Positions 17,712-25,383 of a stretch of DNA of 31,393 nt are shown here, one piece after another. This DNA comes from JAAYAY01 sp964429355. GTDB lineage: Bacteria; Planctomycetota; Planctomycetia; Pirellulales; Thermoguttaceae. The notes under the pieces were generated by a model that made no database searches, was not told where the DNA came from, and was given only the letters and a program-made list of their open reading frames with translations. The stretch is from positions 1 to 31,393 of the forward strand of contig CAYSCH010000067.1 of the NCBI GenBank assembly GCA_964429355.1. The letters are read 5' to 3'. The stretch's first letter is position 1. Every line of letters begins with the position of its first letter. Both the position numbers and the translations under genes were made by a program.

Positions 17712-19475
17712 CTACCGCAGGCTGCCTATCGGTTCATCGAACATCAGGGCCCGCACGATCTGGACCGGCGGTGAGCCGAACGACAGGATCTTGTCGTGGT
17801 AGGTCTTCAGATCGAAATCGTCGCCCCAGGCCTTCTCCACGTCGCGCCGCAGGTCGAAGTGTTCCAGGGCCCCGACAAAGTAGGTCGACAATTGGGCGGA
17901 GGTGATCTGGGCTCGCACCCACTTGGCCGCGGCTTCCCGTTCCTCCTGGAACGTGTCTTCCATCATCAGTTTCATGGCCTCGTCCCGGGTCATGTCTCCC
18001 CCGTGGATCGCCTGATCCATCAGCGCGTTGGCGATCCCGCGGAGCTGCCACTTGAGGTTGACCAAACGCACCAGCGGATCACCGTTCATGTACCCGGCGT
18101 CGACCATCATCCTCTCCGAATAGATGGCCCAGCCTTCAATGAACACCCCCGAGGCGAGCACCGCCCGGAGCTTGCCGGGGTAACGATTGGAGTGGGCGAT
18201 CTGCAGGTAGTGACCGGGCATCGCCTCGTGCATGGTCAGTTCGTGGATCGACCGGACGTTGTATTCGCGCAGGAACGATCGCTTTTGCTCGCCCGTCCAT
18301 TCCTCGGGCAGAGGAGCCACCGCATAGAAGGTCTTCAGTCCCACGTCCAACGGGCCGGGCGAGTCGCAGTAGGCCAGCGATACTCCCCGCTCAAACTCGG
18401 GCATGAGGATGACCTCGACCGGATCGGGCGGAAGGGTCACAAGGTTCTTCTCTCGAACAAAGGCCGTCGCCTGCGCAAGCGCGTCCTTGGCGCAGGCCAC
18501 CACCTGGTCCGCCGCCGGTGCATCCTGGCAAGCCATCTCCAGCGTTGCCCGGATCAGGGCCTGCTTGTAGGCCGCCGAAGGCCGGGCGGGAAACTCCGTG
18601 TAGGGATGCTTTTCCCCGTACACCTGCCGGGAAACCTCGTACATCTCGTCGCGCACACGCGCCATTTCCTGCTCCGCACGGGCGCGGATCTCGGTCCGGG
18701 TCATCGGCGTCTTCAGCGTGAAGGCGAGCTTCTGTTCATACAGTTCCGGCCCCAGCCGGAAGTCCCCCCGGGCGCCCGGCAGCAATTCGGCTTCCAGCCA
18801 CTGCTGGTGCTCTTCCACAACCGCACGGGCCTTGGCCATGGCCTTTTCCAGACGCCCTCGCTGCTCCTCCGGAAGCGCCGCCAGGTTCGGCTGCACCAGG
18901 TTGTCGAGGATGCTCAACACGCCGCGATTCTGCTTGATCGCCGTTTCGGCATGGATCTGGGGAACACGCTTGGGCTCGAGCGTAGCGCGTATCTGCGGAA
19001 AGAGGCGGGGGAACTGCTCCAGCCGTTCGGTCACGTGCTCGAGACGCTCGGCGAGAGGGGCAAACTCCCGGGCCATCAGGTTGTAGATGGCACTGCCCGA
19101 TAGACCCGTGTAAACGATCGGGTTCCAGGCCCACTCCTGCAACACATCCAGCGACCACAGGTCCCCTTCCAGCTCGTGTTTCAGCAAGGCATAGTCGACC
19201 TGGTTCGCACGCGACAATTGACCGGAATCGATCTCTTCAAGCCGTTTCAGGTACCTGCGATAAAACTCCCGCTCCTCAGCCCGTCCTTCCGCACTGACCT
19301 CGTTGAGGCGGCTGTCGAATCGGTGATCCCCCAGCGCCGTCGCCCCCACCGGATCCAAGGCCGGAAATTCGTCCATGAAATCCTTGGCGAGCTTGTCGAA
19401 TGCCTCGTCTTGGGCCATCGCCCCCGAACCCAAGGTCAGGCTGGCGAACAGTAGGAGAAGCGTCGGAATTCGCAC
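17712..19475 (-). CDS. DUF885 family secreted metallopeptidase-like protein
   Basis: 587 residues starting at a GTG (19475) with AAAGGA about 7 bases upstream, and a signal peptide (MRIPTLLLLFASLTLGSGAMA). The early 'FPALDPVGATALGDHRFDSRL' is typical of DUF885. The putative metal site is HEAMPGH (416-422, an HExxxxH pattern) with a downstream Glu447 in 'FIEGWAIYSE', as in other DUF885 proteins. Full family length, about 550-600. Members are thought to be zinc-dependent carboxypeptidase-like enzymes in the periplasm; the activity is not well established. It is convergent with the broken VHL-like locus. The 456 bases upstream of its start hold the repeats described separately. Confidence 0.92.
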   Translation of the reverse strand: MRIPTLLLLFASLTLGSGAMAQDEAFDKLAKDFMDEFPALDPVGATALGDHRFDSRLNEVSAEGRAEEREFYRRYLKRLEEIDSGQLSRANQVDYALLKHELEGDLWSLDVLQEWAWNPIVYTGLSGSAIYNLMAREFAPLAERLEHVTERLEQFPRLFPQIRATLEPKRVPQIHAETAIKQNRGVLSILDNLVQPNLAALPEEQRGRLEKAMAKARAVVEEHQQWLEAELLPGARGDFRLGPELYEQKLAFTLKTPMTRTEIRARAEQEMARVRDEMYEVSRQVYGEKHPYTEFPARPSAAYKQALIRATLEMACQDAPAADQVVACAKDALAQATAFVREKNLVTLPPDPVEVILMPEFERGVSLAYCDSPGPLDVGLKTFYAVAPLPEEWTGEQKRSFLREYNVRSIHELTMHEAMPGHYLQIAHSNRYPGKLRAVLASGVFIEGWAIYSERMMVDAGYMNGDPLVRLVNLKWQLRGIANALMDQAIHGGDMTRDEAMKLMMEDTFQEEREAAAKWVRAQITSAQLSTYFVGALEHFDLRRDVEKAWGDDFDLKTYHDKILSFGSPPVQIVRALMFDEPIGSLR

Positions 19476-19603
19476 GGTCGTCCTTTCGAGAAGTGGCTTT
19501 GTACTGAGAGAGGCCGGTGCACTCTACGGACGCCACCCATTCTATCTGCTTGGCAAACGCCAATCGATAGCCGCTGCGGCTTGAACTTCACCAGGCCACG
19601 CGA

Positions 19604-19816
19604 CCGGTAACCCCGACCAACCGCGAAGGGCCGGTAACCCCGATCAACCGCGAAGCCGAGGTGTGCCACTGCCTACTTGTTGGCAGTGTTTGAGAAACCG
19701 CACAGGAATCGTGTTTCCAGGACCGGTGGCCATTCGGCCGTGATGTCGCGACACGCGTTGGTGTGGCCGGTAACCCCGACCAACCGCGAACGTGTGGTGT
19801 GCCACTGCCTGCTTGC
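19604..19816. repeat. Composite repeat module, left copy plus partial copies
   Basis: A 24-bp unit (CCGGTAACCCCGACCAACCG plus CGAA) occurs at 19604-19627, 19631-19654 and 19767-19790. The second copy continues into a 101-bp module (19631-19731) that includes CACTGCC-tacttgtt-GGCAGTG, a 7-bp hairpin. The third copy is followed only by the first part of the module (to about 19810). The same 101-bp module recurs at 20876-20976 in the same orientation, across the DUF2007 gene. Confidence 0.85.
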
Positions 19817-19931
19817 CCCACTTGCCCGCTGGCGTGACTCACCCAGGGTAGTCCATTTCGCCGGACGCGGCGCTGCCAGCCACCTGATCCGGGAGCACTG
19901 CTGCCAGCTCTTCGTCTCCTTCGCCGTCCTG

Positions 19932-20660
19932 TCACCTCAACGCGAGCCCGATCACCAGGCCCCATATCAGGCCGGCCACAACGTTGACTCCGAATGCGCG
20001 ATAGAACCGCTTCTCCCCATCCGGCGAGAACTTCCCGGCCGTCATCGCGGCGCGAGCCAGCAGATACATGGAATAGAGGTGCAAGACGAAAGGGAGGAAC
20101 ACCAGTCCCAGGATCGACGCCCGCCAGGCACGAAGCAGCATCGCTTCCGCCCACGGGCTGATTTGGGCACCCTCATCGCCGGGCGCTGCAATCGTTTCGG
20201 CAGTCATCGGTGAAGCATAAGGGTTTGACTGATCGTAGCAGGAGTTGTCCAGAGCTGGCCAATTCGCGTCACTATCTCCTTCAGTACCTGGCCTGGATGG
20301 GGCGACATCGGGTGCAACCGGAAAAGGCCGTTCTGCGCTGGCACGAACCTCTCCGCACGACCAGCACACGTCGAAGGTGCCATCCACAGTTTCTGCACAC
20401 CGGCCGCAGAACCATGGCGCGGCTGACGTATCCGATTCCTCAAAAACGTTCTCGATGATCCCGAGTGCTTGCTCCGTATCACCGGCTCGTACGAAGACCC
20501 TCACGCCGCCAATCGCAGTTCCGACGTACGAAAGTGCCGTATTTGCGGCTGCCCCATCGACAAAGGCCGACAAGCCATTCTCTTCGAGCAGGGCGCGTGT
20601 GTGTTCCGCTTCCACCGCATTGGCGTAGGAGGCAATTTCAACAAAGTCAGAAGTCACCAT
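19932..20660 (-). CDS. DUF2007 / zinc-ribbon / membrane protein
   Basis: 242 residues with GGAGG 9 bases before the ATG. Residues 1-72 match DUF2007 ('FVEIASYANAVEAEHTRALL', 'AIGGVRVFVRAGDTEQALGI'), a ferredoxin-like fold annotated as a putative signal-transducing domain. A zinc ribbon follows with Cys85, Cys88, Cys99 and Cys102 (CGRC and CWSC). After a flexible Pro/Ser-rich linker there are two membrane helices (about 180-203 and 222-241). The arrangement suggests a membrane-tethered cytoplasmic sensor or adaptor; ligand and partner are unknown. The gene stands alone between two direct copies of a 101-bp repeat. Confidence 0.85.
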   Translation of the reverse strand: MVTSDFVEIASYANAVEAEHTRALLEENGLSAFVDGAAANTALSYVGTAIGGVRVFVRAGDTEQALGIIENVFEESDTSAAPWFCGRCAETVDGTFDVCWSCGEVRASAERPFPVAPDVAPSRPGTEGDSDANWPALDNSCYDQSNPYASPMTAETIAAPGDEGAQISPWAEAMLLRAWRASILGLVFLPFVLHLYSMYLLARAAMTAGKFSPDGEKRFYRAFGVNVVAGLIWGLVIGLALR

Positions 20661-20875
20661 CGCGAAGGACCTCCGGAATTGACGCGCCTCGGATGGGAGG
20701 AACCATCCTTGTTGATAAGCACGCCCCCATTGTGCGCTTCACCGAGGGGCAAATCAAGCCGTCGTCAACCTGCCTGATCGCCTCCCGTCAGTCGCCGCAG
20801 TTCAGCCGAGCCTCTGTCCGAGTCCACCGCATGTAGCCACGGCCAACGCCCGTCCCGCAGCGAGATCCTATGGGA

Positions 20876-20976
20876 CCGGTGACCCCGATCAACAGCGAAG
20901 ACGTGGTGTGCCACTGCCTACTTGTTGGCAGTGTTTGAGAAACCGCATAAGACTCGTGTTTTCAGGACCGGTGGCC
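20876..20976. repeat. 101-bp composite repeat, right copy
   Basis: Same length, orientation and order as 19631-19731, with about eight base differences by hand comparison. It carries the 24-bp unit (here CCGGTGACCCCGATCAACAG plus CGAA) and the CACTGCC/GGCAGTG hairpin. It ends 29 bases before the 203-bp repeat that flanks the NACHT locus. Between the DUF2007 start and this copy (20661-20875) I see nothing else. Confidence 0.87.
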
Positions 20977-21005
20977 CTTCCAACGCGACACACGTGGGTG
21001 TGCCT

Positions 21006-21208
21006 GTTTGGCCGAAGGCCTACTCTCACCGTAGCCTGGGGCAACGCCCCAGGACTTGGGGTAAAACGGTACTTTTGGCCAACGGCCATGTTCACCCACG
21101 AAACCGGACAGACAAATCTGGCCCTGCACGATTCCAGCAGAATGCCGCCACTCGGCTCGCCCAGTGGCAGCCACGATTTGTGGCCAAGTGCGAAAGCCAC
21201 ACCTTCTG
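21006..21208. repeat. 203-bp direct repeat, copy A (left of NACHT locus)
   Basis: Begins GTTTGGCCGAAGGCCTACTC and ends near CACACCTTCTG. It contains a strong hairpin CCTGGGGC-aac-GCCCCAGG (21035-21053) and other short palindromes. Copy B at 25384-25586 has the same length and orientation with about 90 percent identity by eye. It reads open in several frames, but those are repeat text, not genes. Confidence 0.9.
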
Positions 21209-21230
21209 CGATACTCGTCCGCTCACCCGC

Positions 21231-21279
21231 CCTCCTGCGGCGGATCGCGAAATTCAACGCCAGGTACTCGGCACGTTGA
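21231..21279 (+). pseudogene. Remnant of the 3' end of a GH5-like gene
   Basis: About 49 bases encode 'PALLRRIAKFNARYSAR' and a stop, nearly the same DNA and protein as the last 17 codons of the GH5-like gene ending at 29784 ('PALLRRIAEFNARYSAR'). Similarity ends at the stop codon. It lies about 20 bases after repeat copy A, so only the tail of a paralogous gene survives here. Confidence 0.7.
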
Positions 21280-21331
21280 TCGCTCTTCTTCTCGATCCGT
21301 GTTTCATCCGTGGCCCCAAAATGCCTCGCCT

Positions 21332-21662
21332 TCACATCACAGGAACCCACCTCTTCCAACCAAGCGAACGGACTGTCTCAGGCGGAGTGTGTGGTAGGAT
21401 CACGACTGGCTTGAAGATTCGAAACCTCTCCCAGGACCGGTCGCCCAGGATGAAGCCCGTCAGCAACGCCGAACCGATTAGTACGACAACAATGGCCTCG
21501 AAACCCGACGCGTAAGCGAGGGCGAAGAGCGGAGCTATCTCGCTTGCGATTCAGGTTTGGAAGCAGGTTGTCGCAAATACCCCGGCTCATGAAATAAACC
21601 GCGCAAAAGACCTGAACGGGTTTGGAGAAGGCATATGCCCCGAAGTGGGGATGCATGCTCAA
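21332..21662 (-). pseudogene. Possible frameshifted small membrane protein remnant
   Basis: On the minus strand, a TTG start at 21662 gives 'MHPHFGAYAFSKPVQVF' and 'YFMSRGICDNLLPNLNRKRD'. A shift of frame near 21535 then gives 'EIAPLFALAYASGFEAIVVV', 'LIGSALLTGFILGDRSWERF', ending at a TGA at 21332-21334. The second part looks like a genuine membrane helix with flanks, the first like an N-terminal cytoplasmic segment. Neither matches a family I recognise. A decayed gene is plausible but not proven. Confidence 0.3.
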
Positions 21663-21685
21663 CTCTATGGCTCCGTCATTTCCAC

Positions 21686-21714
21686 TTGATGTCTCATTGC
21701 ATCATTAATATAAG
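21686..21714 (+). promoter_or_regulatory. Predicted sigma-70-type promoter of the NACHT-HEPN locus
   Basis: TTGATG (21686-21691), a 17-base spacer, then TATAAG (21709-21714). This is close to TTGACA-N17-TATAAT and lies in an AT-rich stretch unlike its surroundings. Transcription would start near 21721, about 50-65 bases before the candidate start codons. Confidence 0.6.
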
Positions 21715-21738
21715 TCTCATTTATTGCCATAATGATGC
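21699..21738. promoter_or_regulatory. Predicted operator: 9-bp inverted repeat across the -10 box
   Basis: GCATCATTA (21699-21707) and its exact reverse complement TAATGATGC (21730-21738) are separated by 22 bases that include the -10 box. A third half-site AATGATG lies at 21763-21769, just before the first ATG. Arms about three helical turns apart (31 bases start to start) suit binding by a dimeric Xre-type HTH. The best candidate is the HTH domain of the protein encoded just downstream, giving autoregulation. Confidence 0.55.
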
Positions 21739-21774
21739 GCGTACAGTACACTGGCATGTTGAAATGATGTTCAT

Positions 21775-24700
21775 ATGGGGTGTTACATGCTGAGAATGGT
21801 CAATTGCTCTCGCCTGAAGTCGATCATTTCAGCGCAAGGCATTAGCAGGAAAGAACTTGTAAACATTTCCGGCGTGTCCCGCGCCCAACTGGCCAGAATC
21901 CTGCGCTCGAAGCAGGCTATGGTCCGTTCTGCGACCGTGGACGGGATCGCTCGCGCGCTCCGTGTGGATCCCGCCGAAATTCTGGCCGGAGGTGTCACTG
22001 CTCAATACCTGCAATGGGTCGAAGGGCAACTTGCATCCGTCGATTTCCGCGGCTTGGGAATGCCTGGTCTGCAACGACAGGCAATCAAGGATGTCTTTGT
22101 GAACGTCGATGTGGAGCACCAGCACTGCGGAGAAACGTCCGGTGAGTGCCCGGGCCCTGCCACGTTTCCAAGCGCCAAAGCCAGTTCTCACCCTCCCGCG
22201 CCCGCGACGGAGTGTCTCGCCAGCCGCGACCGCATCGTCGTGACCGGAAACCCGGGGTCCGGAAAGACGACCCTGCTGCATTTTGTCGCCTGGCAGGCGG
22301 CAACGGCAGGCCAGTCCAACGCAACGCCGATCTACCTGCGTCTGCCTGACCTGTGCCGGGCCAGGCAGCTTGACCCGCGTGTGGACCTGGTGAAATTCGT
22401 CGCTACACGCGCGGCCGTTGCCGGGTGCGGAAATGTCGAAGATGCCCTCCGCCGGGAATTGGACGACAAACGCCGGCACTCCCTGGTGATGCTGGACGGA
22501 CTGGATGAGGTCGGCAGCGAGGAAGAACGTCGCCTTCTCGTCGAAAGTATTCAAGCGTTCGTCGATCAATATCCTCAGAACCGGTTCGTGGTGACCTCGC
22601 GTGTCGTGGGCTTTGAGCCTCGCGTATGGCGCGACATGGGGTTCTCGATTGTCCGCATTCTGCCGTGGACGGAAAATCGCCTCCAGGAGTTCGCCGAAAA
22701 ATGGGCTGCCATCTTCTCTCGCACACAAGGCAAACGGACGGCCGAAGTGCTGGAGGCCCTGCGCATGGTCATCCTTGCCAGTCCGCGCGTGCGAGCCTTG
22801 GCCAGCAACCCGCTGATGCTCACGATTCTCGTGCTCCTCAACGAGGTCAGAGGTGGCACGCTCCCCCGGCGGCGAGTCGACCTCTACGAGAAAGTGGTCC
22901 AAGTATTCCTCGAAACGTGGGAGAACAACAAACGCTCGGCCGGGAAGTTCGAAGACACCCACAACATCGACCTGGACGCACGGGAGTTTCGCTGGCTTCT
23001 GGCGGATCTCTCGCTGGCCATGCAGAAAGCCGGCCGCATGCTGGCTCCGCGGTGGTGGCTCGCCGAGCGGATGCAGCAGTACCTCCAGCAGCGGCTCGGT
23101 TTCGAGTCCGAGACGGCCAAAGACTCCTGTGACGGTATCATCCGCTACCTCGTCGAGCGTGCAGGCTTGATCGAAGAGCGGGGCCCCGACCTGTTCGCCT
23201 TCGGCCACAGGAGCTTGCAGGAGTACTTTGCATCCTTGGGTGCGAGGGACGAGGCCGACGCATCGCCGTCAAGGGACATTACGGCCGGACTGCGGGACTA
23301 CTACTATCACCCGCAATGGTCCGAAGTGGTCCGGTTGCTGGCAGCCCAACTGACTCCGCCACCAGCCGAATCGCTGCTATCGAGCATCCTTGACGATCCT
23401 GACCCCCTGGGCCGTTTCCTCCACCGAGCCCCGCTCCTCGCACTCGGCTGCCTGGCCGATGGGACCACCGTACCCAACCGGCGTCTGGTCGCGCAGGCCT
23501 TCGCCTCGCTGGAAGATCTCGGAAGGACCCGGTGGCTCGGGATTACGCTCAATGCGATCAACCTGCTGGAACAGTTCGAAGGCACCCGGTTATTCGATCT
23601 CGCCACAAAGACGCTCACTACGATCCAAGACACAGCAAGACAACACCTTGTCGATGAGGATCGCGCATGCCTGCAGGCGCAGATTCGTTTCAGCGATGTC
23701 CTGTGGACGGCGCAGGCGATCCCCGACAATCTTGCTTCCGAAGCCGCCCGCCTGTTTCTCGCTCCGGTCGACGATGAATCCTATCCGGTGGTCCACATCA
23801 ATGGCCCACTCCTTCGCAACGACCCGGAGGCTTGGTATGCGAGTGCCTGCTCACTCCTGACGAGCCAAGGCAGCGATACAGGCCTGAGCGAAGTCCTGAT
23901 TCACGAAATGAGCCGGAGGGCCACGACGGACCGACGGGCAGGAATTTGCCTGCGCAAGTTGCTCTCGTCCGCCCAAAACGCCGACGTCCGTGCCGCGTGT
24001 GCCGCTGCGCTGGCTGTGACCAAGGGCAAGCCGCTCGGCGTACGAAGGCTTCTGCTGAACAGTCTCGCAGGAGACCCCGATGTTCAGGTCCGGGCCGCAT
24101 GCGCCTCGGCCCTCCGAGAAGTTGCACGCCGGGATCTTGCGGTCCAACAGCGACTCATGGAACTTCTCCGCAGTGAGCCGGAGGCCGAGGTCCGTGCCGG
24201 CGCCGCACGAGGGTTGGCTGGTGCCGTGCAGGCCGATTCGGCCGTGAGTGAACTGCTGCTGGAACTGGCCGGCTCGGAAAGGACGCCCGAGGTTGTGCGC
24301 CTGGCGTGCGCCTGGGCCTTGAAACCGCAGATCGGGAAATCGACAGTCGTGTATGACCTGTTCAGATTGTGGCTCGACGACGTGCAATGCCAACCGCTCC
24401 AACGGGTCGCCGCCCAGGCATTGGCCGGAGCGATGGCTGCAGAACAACTGGAGTGGGACCACGGGGCGGTGGAGAGGATCGAGAACCTCCTGATGAATCT
24501 GACGGATCCCTGCCAATGCGCGTTGGACTGTCTTCAGGAACTTGCCGACGCCCGCACGATCCGCCACGGCCTGCGTCTGGAGACCGTCCTCCGCGACGCT
24601 ATGCGCAGCCTGGCTGGCCGCGTAGAATTGGCGTTTGTCTTCGGCTCCACGGCACGAAACCGCCAGCACGCGGAAAGCGATATCGATCTGTTCATCGTCG

Positions 24701-24951
24701 GCGATGTCTCCCTCAAGACGATTGCCGGACCGCTCCGGCAGGCGGAAAACGTCTTGGGTCGTCGCGTCAACCCCGTGATCTATACGAGCGAGCTGTTTCG
24801 TGCCAAGTACACGGCGGGGGATCCCTTCCTTCTCGACGTGTATCGCCGTGAAAAGTTGCCGGTGGTCTTGCCCAAGGGACTGACATCCAGGAAGGACTTG
24901 GAGGATGAGCTTAGAACAATGGCGGCGGAACGGGTGGCTGCAACCTGGTGA
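21775..24951 (+). CDS. HTH-NACHT-HEAT-MNT protein, candidate NLR-like defence/toxin regulator
   Basis: 1058 residues from ATG 21775; ATG 21787 is also good, with GGGGTG just upstream, and all starts keep every domain. Residues about 12-70 are an Xre/Cro-type HTH ('GISRKELVNISGVSRAQLA'). After a low-complexity linker (110-150) comes a NACHT NTPase: Walker A GNPGSGKTT (158-166), Walker B VMLDGLDEV (238-246) with the NACHT-type second acidic residue, and 'RFVVTSR' (270-276); 'FGHRSLQEYFAS' (477-488) ends the NTPase region. Residues about 530-930 are helical, partly HEAT-like ('ADVRAACAAALAV', 'VQVRAACASALREVA', 'AEVRAGAARGLAGAV'). Residues about 945-1050 form a minimal nucleotidyltransferase: 'FVFGSTARNRQHAESDIDLF' with Gly957-Ser958 and Asp969/Asp971. 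Bacterial NACHTs defend against phage, and MNT proteins AMPylate partner HEPN toxins. A HEPN gene follows with a 47-base overlap. Confidence 0.9.
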   Translation: MGCYMLRMVNCSRLKSIISAQGISRKELVNISGVSRAQLARILRSKQAMVRSATVDGIARALRVDPAEILAGGVTAQYLQWVEGQLASVDFRGLGMPGLQRQAIKDVFVNVDVEHQHCGETSGECPGPATFPSAKASSHPPAPATECLASRDRIVVTGNPGSGKTTLLHFVAWQAATAGQSNATPIYLRLPDLCRARQLDPRVDLVKFVATRAAVAGCGNVEDALRRELDDKRRHSLVMLDGLDEVGSEEERRLLVESIQAFVDQYPQNRFVVTSRVVGFEPRVWRDMGFSIVRILPWTENRLQEFAEKWAAIFSRTQGKRTAEVLEALRMVILASPRVRALASNPLMLTILVLLNEVRGGTLPRRRVDLYEKVVQVFLETWENNKRSAGKFEDTHNIDLDAREFRWLLADLSLAMQKAGRMLAPRWWLAERMQQYLQQRLGFESETAKDSCDGIIRYLVERAGLIEERGPDLFAFGHRSLQEYFASLGARDEADASPSRDITAGLRDYYYHPQWSEVVRLLAAQLTPPPAESLLSSILDDPDPLGRFLHRAPLLALGCLADGTTVPNRRLVAQAFASLEDLGRTRWLGITLNAINLLEQFEGTRLFDLATKTLTTIQDTARQHLVDEDRACLQAQIRFSDVLWTAQAIPDNLASEAARLFLAPVDDESYPVVHINGPLLRNDPEAWYASACSLLTSQGSDTGLSEVLIHEMSRRATTDRRAGICLRKLLSSAQNADVRAACAAALAVTKGKPLGVRRLLLNSLAGDPDVQVRAACASALREVARRDLAVQQRLMELLRSEPEAEVRAGAARGLAGAVQADSAVSELLLELAGSERTPEVVRLACAWALKPQIGKSTVVYDLFRLWLDDVQCQPLQRVAAQALAGAMAAEQLEWDHGAVERIENLLMNLTDPCQCALDCLQELADARTIRHGLRLETVLRDAMRSLAGRVELAFVFGSTARNRQHAESDIDLFIVGDVSLKTIAGPLRQAENVLGRRVNPVIYTSELFRAKYTAGDPFLLDVYRREKLPVVLPKGLTSRKDLEDELRTMAAERVAATW

Positions 24952-25261
24952 CGTCAGCATCGCTGAAATCCAGCAATTGCTGGCGGTCGCCGACCGGGAG
25001 TTGGGCGACGCGGCGATCACCGCCCTCAGCGTCGAAGGCCGCTTCGAGCATGCCTACAGCGCTGCTCTCCAGTTGTGCGCGATACCCTTGCGCTCGTCGG
25101 CCTATCGAGTGCACAAGGGCGAATCGCTGCACAAACGCACCATCGATTCAATTCGCTACACGCTCGGCGAGTCGTTCGCTGAAACCGCCGATTGTCTGGA
25201 CCGGTACTCGCGTGCACGAGGCCGAGCGGTTTATGAGCGAGTCGGTGTTGTCACGCAATAG
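24905..25261 (+). CDS. HEPN-domain protein, probable toxin partner of the MNT domain, cut by TAG
   Basis: 118 residues from ATG 24905, inside the end of the NACHT-MNT gene in another frame; AGGAAGGA lies about 10 bases upstream. The helical core reads 'ISIAEIQQLLAVADREL'-like (residues 17-33), then 'EGRFEHAYSAALQLCAIPL' (44-62), typical of HEPN proteins that pair with MNT nucleotidyltransferases. The active-site region is 'RARGRAVYE' (103-111): the RNxxxY motif with Arg105 and Tyr110, but Gly106 where Asn or another polar residue is usual. HEPN toxins of this kind are RNases, and in studied pairs MNT adds AMP to the motif Tyr. The frame ends at TAG 25259-25261, just before the expected last helix, which is intact downstream. 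The product may be inactive, or TAG may be read through. Confidence 0.75.
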   Translation: MSLEQWRRNGWLQPGDVSIAEIQQLLAVADRELGDAAITALSVEGRFEHAYSAALQLCAIPLRSSAYRVHKGESLHKRTIDSIRYTLGESFAETADCLDRYSRARGRAVYERVGVVTQ

Positions 25262-25360
25262 GATGCCGAAGACCTGCTCGCGATCGCGAGGCAACTCCGC
25301 ACCGAAGTCATCCAGTGGCTTCGAGCGACTCACCTGGAACTGCTGCCGCCCGGCCTGTGA
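25262..25360 (+). pseudogene. In-frame C-terminal part of the HEPN gene after the TAG
   Basis: Directly after the TAG, the same frame reads 'DAEDLLAIARQLRTEVIQWL' and 'RATHLELLPPGL', then TGA at 25358-25360. This is the usual last helix and end of such HEPN proteins; with it the whole is about 150 residues, the normal family length. No frameshift is needed and no other stop occurs, so the lesion is a single recent nonsense change, a sequencing error, or a recoded stop (codon context CAA TAG GAT). Confidence 0.75.
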
Positions 25361-25383
25361 TCGCCTACTTGCCAAACAAGTTC

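Noticed and set aside
20922..21515. Plus-strand ORF of 197 residues with a matching partner near 25315-25587
   Set aside because: The similarity between the two comes from the 203-bp DNA repeat; the translations have no family texture and no ribosome site.
21829..23208. Minus-strand ORF of 459 residues inside the NACHT gene
   Set aside because: Antisense shadow; the NACHT Walker motifs lie on the plus strand.
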